Source: Valencia hispanica
Taxonomy: Eukaryota > Chordata > Actinopteri > Cyprinodontiformes > Valenciidae
Length of the DNA: 64,000 nt
Assembly (NCBI GenBank): GCA_963556495.2
Contig: OY747705.1
Coordinates: 34,410,298-34,474,297 of the forward strand
Direction of reading: 5' to 3'
The translations under genes were made by a program, and so were the position numbers. Each line of letters begins with the position of its first letter. Position 1 is the stretch's first letter. Shown piece by piece: positions 53,100-64,000 of this stretch. A model generated the notes under the pieces. The model did no database searches and was not told the origin of the DNA. It was given only the letters and a program-made list of their open reading frames with translations.

Positions 53100-54382
53100 A
53101 ACTAAAAGTTTCTCCGCAACTGGCTCTAACTCTGATTCTGAGCTGACTTTTATCCCTCACATTAAAAATATTACTAAAACAGGTTTTTATCATCTAAAGA
53201 ACATCGCCAGAGTCCGCCCCATTCTCTCTCGGGCCAACACAGAGACACTGATGGATGCTTTTATCACCAGTAGAATTGATTACCGTAATGCCCTGCTTTC
53301 TGGTCTTCCCAAAAAGAGTATCTCAGGTTTACAACTACTACAAAATTCAGCATGTGTCTTCACGAAGACCAGGAGGCGGGAACACATTACACCGGTCTTT
53401 AAATCATTGCATTCGCTCCCCGTGTGTCTCAGGATCGATTTTAAGGGTTTTTAAATGGTTTTTAAGTGTCTTAATGGTCTTGGGCCTTCCTATCTTTCAG
53501 AACAACTTTTACCTTATGAACCTTCGCTGTCTCTGCACTCTTCTGGCAGCAGTCTCCTTGTCATCCCAAAAGTCAGGACACACACTCATGATGATGCGTC
53601 TTTCCAGTTTTATGGGCCTCACCTCTGGAACAGCCTGCCTGAGGACCTCAGGGCCGCAGAGAATGTTCATGTTTTTAAGACCAGGCTCAAGACTCACCTT
53701 TTTAGCCTCGCTTTTAATTGATTTTTATTCATTAGTATCTGCTTAATTGGTCTGCATGTTTTACCTGATCAAACTTTATCAATGTTTTACACTAAATTAT
53801 TCTAAATGTTATCAGTGCTAAAATGTTATCAGTGTTTTACTATATAATCTCATACTTATTTACTCTTTATTTTAATATTTTTAAATGATGTGATGAATGA
53901 TTATGTTTTATCAATGTTTTACTATCTAATCTTATCACATTTATTTACTGTTTATCTTTGTATTTTAATTTGTTATCTTAATCCCTGTTCCAGTGTTTCC
54001 AGTGTGGGACTCCTCTGCCCCGGGAGCGGTGGTCGGCTGCAGCTGCCTGGACGGAGGTGGGGGTCTTGGCCTTGCCTCCACAGGGCGCCCGGTGTCGGTG
54101 CCTCGTTTGCTGCTGTTGATGTACTGCTGGCAGTGCAGATGGCTCCTCTGAAGGTGTTTCCTTGCATGGTTCATCTGCACTCAGCCCAATGTCCTTTTTT
54201 ACAGTTGCTTTTAACTGTGTGTGTGCATGTGAGTTGGGTTGGGGGGAGGGGGGTATAAATCTGTGGGGGAGAGATGGGAATGGAGTTTTATGTGGGGTCA
54301 TTTTAATCTGTAAAGCACTTTGTGATGCAATTTTGTATGAAAAGCGCTTTATGAATAAAGTTTGATTGATGATTGATTAATA
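53100..54382 (+). mobile_element. L2-type LINE, plus strand, inverted to the 50-kb copy
   Basis: Begins in the RT ORF (LTFIPHIKNITKTGFYHLKN, 53145-53200; RVRPILSRANTETLMDAFIT) and runs to the 3' end AAAGCGCTTTATGAATAAAG with TTGATTGATGATTGATT at 54382. Same subfamily as 50425-51990. The 3' UTR here is longer and GC-rich at 54000-54130 where the other copy is shortened. 5' truncated. Confidence 0.92.
53145..53721 (+). pseudogene. L2 LINE reverse transcriptase C-terminal fragment
   Basis: Corresponds to the last ~190 residues of the 383-codon frame at 50839-51990: TLMDAFITSRIDYRNALLSG, GLPKKSISGLQLLQNS, a small deletion at AARVL (reads ACVF), KTRRREHITPVFKSL, then a stop after RIDFKGF (53452) and restart at 53455 with FKCLNGLGPSYLSEQLLPYE, PHLWNSLPEDLRAAENVHVF and LKTHLFSLAFN. 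One missense in the DYCN block (DYRN). No catalytic residues present. Confidence 0.9.
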
Positions 54383-54384
54383 TT

Positions 54385-56931
54385 TAACCTAAAATTAGAG
54401 GGGTTGTCAGTACATCGTATAGTCATGCACAATATCTCTAGCCTTGTTCACATATACTAATGCTGATGATTAGTGTGTGGAAACCTCTGACCAGTATTTT
54501 TTAGTTTAACTATGCATCTTTCTTTATTGTTCACAAACTATATACTTGATTTAAAGACCAGCTGAAGGTAAAGAGTGAACATATGTGTTGTGAGACTAGG
54601 ACCTAAGCAGGAGCAATCAGATGTTTAAAGTACTACTCATATGAACAGCACCTTCCTCTCTCGGGAGTCAGTCCCACACCGGGGGGAGGACAAAGGAGGA
54701 TTAGCTGGCATTCCATCCCAGCCGTCTGGCTTCCACATCAGGACCAGACCCTGAGGTCCACTGATCCTGCCAATTAACGTGTCACTCACTCTGCTCTTTT
54801 TTAGTTCATGGAGACTTCATGGCTTTGCTAGTGAAATAGCTTAAACCCACTGTCACACGCACTTCAGTATGTCCCAGTGCCCAGAATTCAGAGAACTAGG
54901 GGAAGGTTTTGAGAAAAGAAAGGCCTACAGATTAGGGGGTTCTTATTTTTGGTAAGATAAAATCTATTGATTTATTGCAGATCAGAAAAAGGCAGCTAGA
55001 GTCATACAGAAACACTCATATATTGTTGTCTGTAAAGTAAAAAAAATAAAAAACACTCAAAGATAATGTTCTAGATTCCGGATCATTATTAATAAGAAAA
55101 CCATGATGTCAAATTCACTATCTACACTGACCTTTGCTCTACAAAGATTTTGTTGCATTATAATTAGGTCACCTGAGTTCCTTCATTGCTCAAAAGAATT
55201 ACAGGTGCCACTTGAAGGTTGGAATGTGAACTGCGTTAATTTGCAGAATTATAGCATTCAACAGTAGCTGATGATGTCTCTTACGACCACTGTATCAAAG
55301 AACAAAATCTAGCAGTGTTACAATTAACTACCTGCAGGAATACAAATAGAGTACTAATTACCACACATCTTGACAGCCTTTTCTAATGTCAACAAATAAG
55401 TGCATAGCATGAAGCATTTCAGTGAAATTGTTTAGAGCATAATATAACGAATTAAGAAATAATCCAGACGGTAATGAATCATCTTTTATCAAAGCCTCTT
55501 GCTTTTTGGGGGTTGAGGACCTATGATGTAGAGATAGAATGAGAAGGAGGTGAGTGTTATACATTGATTGATTATAATAATTTTATTTCAAACACAAATA
55601 AAGTCAAATAAAAAGCAAGAAAACAAAAGACTTAATGACATATTCCTGTACAGCACTTAGTTTCTTGCACTAGGTAAAGTACTTTGCACCACTCACAGTT
55701 GCTGTAAGAACAAGGTAGAAGATATTGTGTACAAAATAAGACCTCTGGCAAGTAGGTGATGGTTACTTGGTTAATTTCCCAATCCATTCATTCTATTTCA
55801 TCTCTTTATTTCTGAATTTTACTGAGAGCAAAGATATTCTTTTAGTACGGCTCATTTGTAATGGATGAGGTGAAGTTATTCAGAGACTTCCAATGCAAGC
55901 TCAATTTAGAGTGGAGTTGTTTCTCATTCACGTTCTGTACAAGTCAAGAACCTTTCTGTTTTTATACTAGTTGGGTAGTATATGAGATAAATTATATCTT
56001 AATAAACCTATTTTTTTATTACACTGCGAGACCTTTAGTTGATGTAAGCCTATTGCACATGTGACTATAAACTACATTAGTACTTCCTTTAGTCTTAGAG
56101 ACTTAAAGGAGGCGAAGACATTACCATTATTCAGGTTTGCCAGTCAAGACTTTATGATCCAGACATCACACATGTGAAAAATAAATAGAGTGGTTCCAGA
56201 GTTGTAGGTACACTTATAGGTAATAGTTGCCATTGTATTGGAACACAATGCCAACTGTTACATGTTTGAAAAAGTTGTCATTGGAATCTTTGCAATTGTT
56301 GTAGATCTTAAAACCCTTAGGGGCTTAAGCAGCCCAAAATAACAGAACACTAACCATGCTTAAGGTTTGTCATGTGAATGGTAATGATGCAAATTTTAGC
56401 CATCTTTAATATTTTCAATGAGTTAAGCTTTAAAGACCTGAATGATTATTGATGATCAGAGTTGAAATGCTTGCACCACCAACCAAATCTAAACCCAAAC
56501 TAAAACCTGCTACCAAACCACCTCCAAATATGGCCTGATCACTATTTGTGCAAGAATATGTTTGCTGGAATGACATGCAGAAGAAACAGAGAAAAATCCT
56601 TTGGTAATTACTTATTAAGGTAATTTTTTAGAAGGACCGGGACTTTTAAGCCTCTAAGACATAGTAATATACTGAGGGAAATACTGCTGGAGTTTATGTT
56701 CACATATAAAATAGGCTTATATTAACTAAAGGCCATGCACCATAGTAATAAATAGGTTTATCACTAAATGATGTAACCAATACTCTACCCAACTATTGAA
56801 GAAATTAAGTAATTAAATAAGTTCTTGACTTTTATGGAAAGTGGATGAGAAACTATGGAAGCGCATTTCATTCACTAAAGAAAATAAAAATAAAAAAGCA
56901 CAGTATTTCAGAATTAACAGGACAAGTTTTA

Positions 56932-56962
<31 letters not shown>

Positions 56963-57195
56963 AGAAACTAGATAAGTTTTGCAAATTAAAAACAAATACC
57001 TGTCAGTTTCTTGTTTTTTTTTTTTTTTTTTTGACGAGATGAACTGTGGAGGACAGAAAATCCGATGGGGCAGTACACCTGAACAGGCGTAAATTCCTCA
57101 GGTGTGCAAAATCTACCTAATAACCCTATCTACATTGTTTAGAGTATTTTCCAGTTTCTCAATCCCAAAACAAAGTAAAGTTATTTAAACTCAAC
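54385..57195. other. No gene recognised
   Basis: About 2.8 kb of AT-rich sequence. Small frames (60-68 codons) without domain. A homopolymer pair lies at 56931-56963. Confidence 0.5.
56931..57032. repeat. Poly(C)-poly(A) and poly(T) homopolymer runs
   Basis: A C-run of about 20 at 56931-56952 passes directly into an A-run (56953-56963). A T-run of about 18 follows at 57015-57032. Such runs are also error-prone in assembly. Confidence 0.9.
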
Positions 57196-57199
57196 AAAC

Positions 57200-57360
57200 G
57201 GGACATGTCGGTTCATTGCATTGCCCTGTGATGGACAGGTGACCTGTCCAGGGTGTAGGCTACCCTTTCTTTCGCCCAATGACCGCTGGAGATTGGCACC
57301 AGCCCCCACGATCCTGCAACGGATAAGCAGTAGGCTAAAGACAATGGATGGATGGATAGA
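57200..57360 (+). mobile_element. RTE/Rex3-type LINE 3' tail
   Basis: CCCTGTGATGGACAGGTGACCTG-type text (57220), CGCCCAATGACCGCTGGAGA, CACCAGCCCCCACGATCCTG, GGATAAGCAGTAGGCTAAAG and the ATGGATGGATGGATAGATGG end. This is the well-known 3' tail of RTE-type LINEs in fish. Confidence 0.82.
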
Positions 57361-57479
57361 TGGAAACAGGACATGTTAGAGTTCCTCTTACTTAGCCAGT
57401 TAATAATGCCTACAGGCATAAAACTTCCAACCATAGCCTATACAACTTATCCTTGCAGGGTTGCGATATGGCGGGTACC

Positions 57480-57545
57480 TATCTTCAGCATGGAGCGAAA
57501 GGTGAGGTACACCAGTCGCCAGTCTATCGCAGGGAAATGCCATGG
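57480..57545 (-). mobile_element. Short RTE-type tail fragment (minus)
   Basis: GCGAAAGGTGAGGTACACC and AGTCGCCAGTCTATCGCAGG are the reverse complement of the central part of the RTE tail at 57215-57280, about 200 bp away and inverted. Confidence 0.6.
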
Positions 57546-60500
57546 AATGCCCCCCACAGTTACTCTCGTTTTTTCAGAAAATCCAAGCAGTGTTTATTTG
57601 TTTTGTTAAACTTATCTTGTTAATTTAGAAAAACAAAGCAGTATTTTTTCTTTGTAAAACTTATCTCATTACTTCAGAAAACAGAGCTTTTTATTTGTAT
57701 TTTTCAAGCAAAATGCAATACGCTTTCGCAACTTCACACTTTATCCCTACTTTACAGCACCTCAGTCCCTAACGAAACTTTTTGAAATTATGTTCAAACA
57801 TAACCAAGAAAAACTATGATGACAACTTGTGTCATATATACATTATACTTTTTAATACATAAACATAAACAAAATATACATGCTTAGAAAGAAAATTACC
57901 TATACGAATTTTAGAAACTTGCACAATAACAACTGAAACACGAAAAACACATGTTGAGAAAATTGAACAAGATGTTCTACATTTAGACTGTTCTCAGTTT
58001 TTACTACTCCTTATTATAACATGAATTGATCTGATGAGGTTAATCACAAGCGCTAATGAAGTTTTGCCTGAACACAACAATTTATTATTATCAAGGGTTG
58101 TTTTGGTCACAGTGCTGGAAATTGAATTGCTACATCAATATGTAAATACTTTTATTTTGTTATTAATAAGCATTCTTGGATTAAAGATAATTGCAAAGTC
58201 AAGTTAACTGAGTGAAGTTTGTAGAGACTATCCCATGAGGTAGCACCTTGAATGATTACATTCATTGTCGATTAGCATATAAAATCAAATTTTATTAGAA
58301 ATGAAATTTTGGATTTTGTACAGAAAGTTTTCTTTATCATTAAACATTTCACACACCATCTTCCACTTGCTTATTTTCACTAGAGTCAGGCAGTATAATG
58401 ACCAGGAAAAAACTCAAAAGGATCATAGTTTCTTTGGTCTTCAAGTCCACTTCAACTTCTTCAACCCTTTGTTGACAGGCAAGGCCACAGTTAATCCTTG
58501 GACCTTTTCTTTAACCTTACTGTGTTTTGTTCCCACATGAAACACCTGCAGGAGTAGTGTTCCGCTCCTTTGCCAGTTCAGTATTGGCAGCAATGCGTAG
58601 TAGCTGGACTAACCCCAGCCGGTCGAAGCGGTAATATAATTTCATATTGATTTCTTGTTGACCTCCCATGAAGCAGTCATCATTCTGTAATGTGCTCCAC
58701 ACATCTTCTTAATGAAATCAATAGCTCCTCTGCCAAACACAAGTCCAATAGGACTCTCAGGGAACACAGTTCTGTTGCACAGTTAGAATAGAGAGTATTT
58801 GCAGGTTAAAGAGGGGGGGTTCTGACTGTCTTGACCTATACTGAAGAACAGCTGTGAATACAGGAAATAAACTATCTTAGATTTTTTTAAACATACAGAA
58901 GCTCTGTGTTGCTATCATGAAAATACATTTAGAAGAGTTTAACAGTAATATAATCCTCCTACATAGCAAAATATAGCGATATAATCAAATCAGTGTTGTT
59001 CGACCTTTGTGTCAAATGTTGGATAGTTGCAGTTAAAAATCTTTACCAGTGTGGTAAAGCTCAAATTATTGTGGAGTGGAAAACTAATCATCTCGAGAAA
59101 ATGTATCATGATCTAGATATGTTGTCAACATATCCACCACAATCTGCTTTTGGCAGTAATGGAGTCCATGAATTTTGCATCTCCCACTCATGTAAGACTT
59201 GATTTTGACAGCTCATACACACAGATTATGATGTATGCCCCGAACTGCATCTGAGAAACTGTAAACAATGAAGGTTCAGATTGCAACTCAAGAACCATTC
59301 ATCACAGACATTGTCACTGTTTGTTATGTCTTTTCAGTCCCACATAACATGACAAGAAACTTTCTCAAGGATGAATAGAGTGCATATTACTGTGTAAAAT
59401 CTTGTTAGCCTGTGCTACTAAAGCTGTCAGATTGACATGCGCTTTGTATTGTAGTGATGAATAGAAATCAGTGATCCGTTTTGTCAGGAAAAAATACAAA
59501 TGTCAGGTCGGATTGTGGGCAGGTGACTCAAATGCTTTGTTTGTAAAAAAAAAAAAAAAATTTAAACATATATCAAAACAATAATTATAGTGACATATTT
59601 TAAATATACCAGCAGCAAAACAATAATGCATAAGCTTGGTTTCTCTTCATGTGCAGTGTCTCCTCTCAACTCTGTGTAGTGTGCAATGTCCTTTAATATA
59701 CTTGACACCCACTATTTGGATAAAACTGCTGTCTAGCAGTGACTCTACTGCTATGAAAACTGTCAAGGTGACTTTTGCACATCCGATCTGATTTGCCAAT
59801 GGCACTAGCTAAGCCAATGTTGACTGTGGGGCTTTTCCACAGTTTAATTTTCAAGAGCTGCTTTGGACCTCCACCAACACAACAGAACACACCATGCTGC
59901 CCTCAAACCTGAAGTAGGCACACTCCAACAATAGCAGAGGTGGATAGGTGGTGTGCAACTTTAAAGTGTTTAAGAGCAGGTGTTTCCACGATTTATGTTA
60001 ACACAGTATGATTAATTATCTAAGTCAGAAGCAATGAAAGTTACGTTTTGATGGTGATTCATTCTATTCTGTAATATATACAATATAGATCATTAATCTT
60101 TATTTAACTTCTTGGAAATTATCATCACACCAGAATGTAAAACCTCATTTGAAATCAAGATTGCTACAGTTATACAATGACTGCGTCTTCATACAGCTCA
60201 CGTAAGCCTCTTTGGATGAAATTATTAGTTTAATACCTTGCATTTAAATTTGAAATGTGTTTTGTATTCATGTACTTTTAGCATCTGAAAAATCATGGAA
60301 AGAGCCACCACACATGGGCTTGACACCTTAAATAGCTTTCAGACAAACAACAGCAGAGACCCAGCATGTCTGACAGGGTCTGATAACATTATATGTATGT
60401 CTGTCACAGTCATGGGTGCTTGAAACATGAGCGTATGCGTTACTTGGCTTCAGAAATATCTGCTCATGCTGCAGAATGCTCCAGATTTACACAGGGCCAA

Positions 60501-63500
60501 GGCGACAGGATAGACAAAGAGAAGGGGGTGGGTGCGATTGGCAATGGGTGAAGCAGAGGATTTCAAAAGCGTGAGCATGAAAAATGAAAAGCAGAAACCA
60601 AGTTCACGGAATATGCATTAAGGGAGACGGAGCAAACTTCTGCACACTTGGAACTCCCTCTTAGAACAAAGGTGCTTCTATTCATGTCCAGATATAAGGG
60701 TCTGCAAAGAAGAAAGACCTGAGACTAACACAATAGCACGACAGAACAAGTTTTTTTAACAAGGAAAATTAAAACTTGCATGTCATACAAACCTTTATGC
60801 ACAGTGGTTAATACAATATATTGATTAAAATATGATTTTATCTTCAAGTCTAGGATTTTTACCAGCAAGAAAAAGAAATTGTAACTCATCTAAATAGAAC
60901 TGTTATAGCCAGCGGTCTTTCATACCTCACGTGACAGATGGCAAAGAGTGAATGTGCAAACATAAAAAAAGCAGGAGAATTGAGCATGTACCAGTCACAA
61001 ACAGCAAATAAGGAGAAACAGATGGAGAACAAGAGAGCAAAGTGAAAAAAATCATGGAGAGGAAAAGGGGGAAAAAAGCTGTTATGAGAATCCTTAATCA
61101 TTTGAGGTATGGTCTCAAAATGTGCTTCATATGAAACCATTTCCCCCTAAATTTCTCTATAAATAGAAATCTAAATGGGAAAAAAACGACTCAAGTCCAA
61201 CAGTATGCTCATTTTTCTGTATTTGTCAGTTAGTCTTTAAAATCGGCATGCTCAAGTAAAGATTTTGGATATTTAATTCTCACTTTCTTTTCTGATATGT
61301 CCAAAGTAAAGTGACAGAGATTAGGTTTACCTTTTTCTAACTTTGAACGTAAAACACACTTGATAAACTATTAGGGAACGAGAACTCATTCACATTATTC
61401 TTACATTATTGGATACCAGGAAGGAATCTGTAACATTTGCTATGTTCATTGGGGTATTCTGCAGCAGAAAAATAGAGAGTTCACACTTAGTTTTGATAAA
61501 TTGTAAATATTCACATTAAACTGATGAAATTATCTATCAGCAGCTGTCCCTCTTTGACACCATTATGCGTGTATTACGTATGAGCCTTGCCTGAACACTA
61601 TTTTGTTTGGCTCTTTATAGCTTTTCTTAAAACAAAAGCCTATTAAGAAAATCTTTTGCTTACCATTCTGAACAAAAGAAGATTATTACTGGATCAGGCT
61701 TAATATTCATGAAAGGAGGCTGCCTGAAAGTTGGTATTGAAAGAAAACACAAAAGAATAATAATAAAAAACTTTTGTTGTGCCTTACACCTTTGCCTACA
61801 AACTAAAATGGGGCTTAAATGGAAATGTTAAGCAAACTTGGCTATTTTTGGAACAAAGCCACATGACCGCTCCCCGATACTCCAACCAATTTCTCTTGAG
61901 CATTTCTCATAATTTGAATAACATTTGCTTCCTCTCCACAGCCTGCCAAAAAAATAGTTTGAAAGTGAATGAAAAACAAAAGTAATTTAACATTCCATGA
62001 TTATTTTATCATCCTCTGTCATTCCCAAATTCTCATTGTTTTGAAATGCATGTAGTCCCTATAGACAGTGACAAAAGACACAAAGAAAGTGGTTCCCACT
62101 TAAAAAATATTTTTCGCTATAATAAAAGCTTTAAAAAAATCAGCCAAAAATGTGAGAAATTTTTATTTATTAGATAGCATGAGGAAGACCATGTTCTTTG
62201 CTGATACCAGGTCTGTGTGTCAGAGACAATCTGAAAAGAGTCCCACATTTAAATGTGGTAGATAGATAAGGCGAGAGTATTAAAACCCATACACACAGTT
62301 GAGTCAAATGTTGCTGATGTTACTGATCTGAAGGTCATTACTTTCAAATTGACTGACAATAAAGGTTTGTGTATATGAGCGTGCAAACCTGAAATTAACC
62401 TTCATAATCACGTAGTTACAAAAATCGCAGTACGGTATGTTTTTGGTACACTTTAATCAAGAAAAATAAATACAAATGTGCATATTTTGCATAATTTGAA
62501 AATAAAACATGCTTAAATCTCTTTGGAGTTGTTTTGATATTTCGACAACCTAGTCTCCCAGCTGTACTTGAATGCCTCATGGGCAGCTGTTGGGAAAATC
62601 CCTTCTTATCAACAGGGATTCCATTACTTGAATTTTCTATAAAAAATAATGGGCTGATTGGATACTACCGTTAGCCATTTGGACATCAGCTGGTTTTTCT
62701 CTAGTATCAATGATGCTTACATTCAGCTTCACATTGTTTCAGGTGAGTCATTCAGTTCAGTGCAAAGGCTGTTATGTACCTTATTGCTATTAAAATATGC
62801 GTTCGCTGGCAAAGTTCTGGTTAGGTCCATCTTTCTTTTTCTACTGTTGCTGCATGAGAATCCAGTAATGTTCCCAAATAGCAAAGTTTAGTAATAGCTA
62901 GGAATCCTTTCTGTTTTGATGTCATTCTTTAAAGTTGTGCTGTGGAACGTTGCACTGCGTTCTGACTTCTGCACATAAAAATTCTGCATGTGTTCAGGTA
63001 GAAAACAGCTGTATGTGTTCGGTACACAAACCAACAGGGTTGTACTGAAAAATCTGAATACGAATACATGTTCCATTACACCCGAATGAAGATGGTATAT
63101 AATCGTGAGGTAGTGTAACACCTAAACAAATTTTATGTCAATTACTTTGAGATGTGTACTCGGCATCTACAGTATAAACTTTGGGGGAGGGGGGGGGGTG
63201 TAATCTTTTCAGAGACTTTTCATTCAGTTTAACAACTGGATGAACTGATTGGGTGTTCAAAGTTAATGCACTGGCCTCTGCACTGAATATGCGACCCGCC
63301 ATCCAATACTGACTTTTACCTTTGTTCAGGGTTTTATAATAACTTGTTGGTTATTGCCAAATTTCTACAAAAATGTTTTGTATGCATTTGTATGATGTGG
63401 ATAACATGTTTTACACATTTTAACAACTATAAAGTTATTTCAAATACCAAAATCCATCAATACTTTGACCAAATTGCCTTAACAGTCTTTAACGGGTGAC

Positions 63501-63861
63501 CAACTAATCATAGGAAGTAAGGAAAGGTAGACTGAGTTATTTTTCTTATCAACTCACTTGCAAAGGGAAACAAAAACGTGCCCAATTTGTTTCCATTCTT
63601 AGACAAGTGCCTAGTGTGGAGGAGGCACTGTCTGCTTTGTGCATATCAAAAGGTGTTGTCACAAGAACATATACAATAAAAACAGCTCAAAAATGTTGAT
63701 CATTTTAGACAAGAAGAATTAAAACAAAATCTGTTACATTTTGAGAATGATATAAAAAAAGACTCACACTTGCTATAATGTCATAAAACAGGTAAATTTA
63801 TCATTTAGTCATTGCTGTTGTGTGTCTTTTTTTGGTGTGAAAAGATAATTAAACTGATGTC
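57546..63861. other. Long repeat-poor stretch, no gene recognised
   Basis: About 6.3 kb, AT-rich, almost free of recognisable transposons. Scattered frames of 60-85 codons lack domains. 58517-58765 on the minus strand has two overlapping frames of somewhat protein-like text (see findings). Could be intron or intergenic desert with regulatory elements; conservation data would be needed to say. Confidence 0.5.
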
Positions 63862-64000
63862 TTGTCCACACGTAGCCGGGTATCTCACAAAACGAAGATA
63901 TTTTTCTACAGTTTGGGCTGTCATCCACATGAAATCGCAGATTTACGGCACCGAAAATGAATCATTTTAAAAACTCCAAAGTGAAGATCTGCATTTTCTC
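63862..64000. mobile_element. Start of a DNA transposon (MITE), cut by window end
   Basis: GTCCACACGTAGCCGGGTAT at 63864 followed by AAAACGAAGATATTTTTCTA and GTCATCCACATGAAATCGC is recognisable as the beginning of an abundant teleost MITE (TCCACACGTAGCCGGGTATTT ... GAAAACGC), probably hAT-type. The right end is beyond the window. Confidence 0.65.

Overview
The window looks like a teleost fish (ray-finned) chromosome segment. It has a vertebrate-like, AT-rich base composition and is dense with repeat families typical of teleosts: Tc1-like transposons, L2/Rex1-type LINEs ending in AATTGAATTG tails, RTE-type tails ending in ATGGATGG, TTAA-flanked MITEs, hAT and PIF/Harbinger elements, and Ty3/Gypsy retrotransposons. 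I found no convincing host protein-coding gene, tRNA, rRNA, CRISPR array or bacterial-type operon. Nearly every readable protein fragment belongs to a mobile element, and all look broken.

Layout. 1-799: truncated Tc1-like element (minus strand). 800-2890: nothing recognised. 2890-4294: minus-strand L2 fragment followed by a probable TTAA-type MITE. 7081-7180: triplet microsatellite. 7384-7672: deleted L2 copy. 8413-8951: TTAA MITE. 9660-13200: a nested stack in which a plus-strand L2 sits in a TTAA element (10805-12680), which in turn splits a minus-strand L2 (9940-13008); the stack is flanked by similar TA microsatellites. 13330-18248: a second Tc1-like element (DD34E transposase) carrying a decayed Ty3/Gypsy retrotransposon, itself carrying a probable hAT MITE. 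20870-24484: LTR-like repeat, two PIF/Harbinger-type MITEs and a hAT end. 25120-25659: TTAA MITE. 26575-27363: L2/Rex1 fragment. 28842-31195: a 2.35 kb element with long inverted ends, a 22-bp minisatellite, an internal hairpin and a small ORF. 31549-32653: probable solo LTR with an L2 tail inside. 33549-37277 and 45762-47188: three copies of an unclassified GC-rich-headed repeat, two of them inverted. 37895-38225: degraded Tc1. 41798-43956: hAT transposase start interrupted by a PIF/Harbinger element that holds a Myb/SANT-like remnant and a 21-bp minisatellite. 43990-45110: MITE-like DNA and an unrecognised 93-codon ORF. 49740-54382: Gypsy LTR plus gag start, then two inverted L2 copies, one with a 383-codon open RT frame. 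54385-63861: almost repeat-free, no gene seen. 63862-64000: start of another DNA transposon.

Nothing here reads as a cooperating gene system. The window's story is layered transposition: relative ages can be read from who interrupts whom. The most unusual structures are the 28.8-31.2 kb inverted element, the Harbinger copy with a minisatellite showing a 303-bp higher-order duplication, and the three-copy GC-rich repeat whose ORF stays in frame between two inverted copies.
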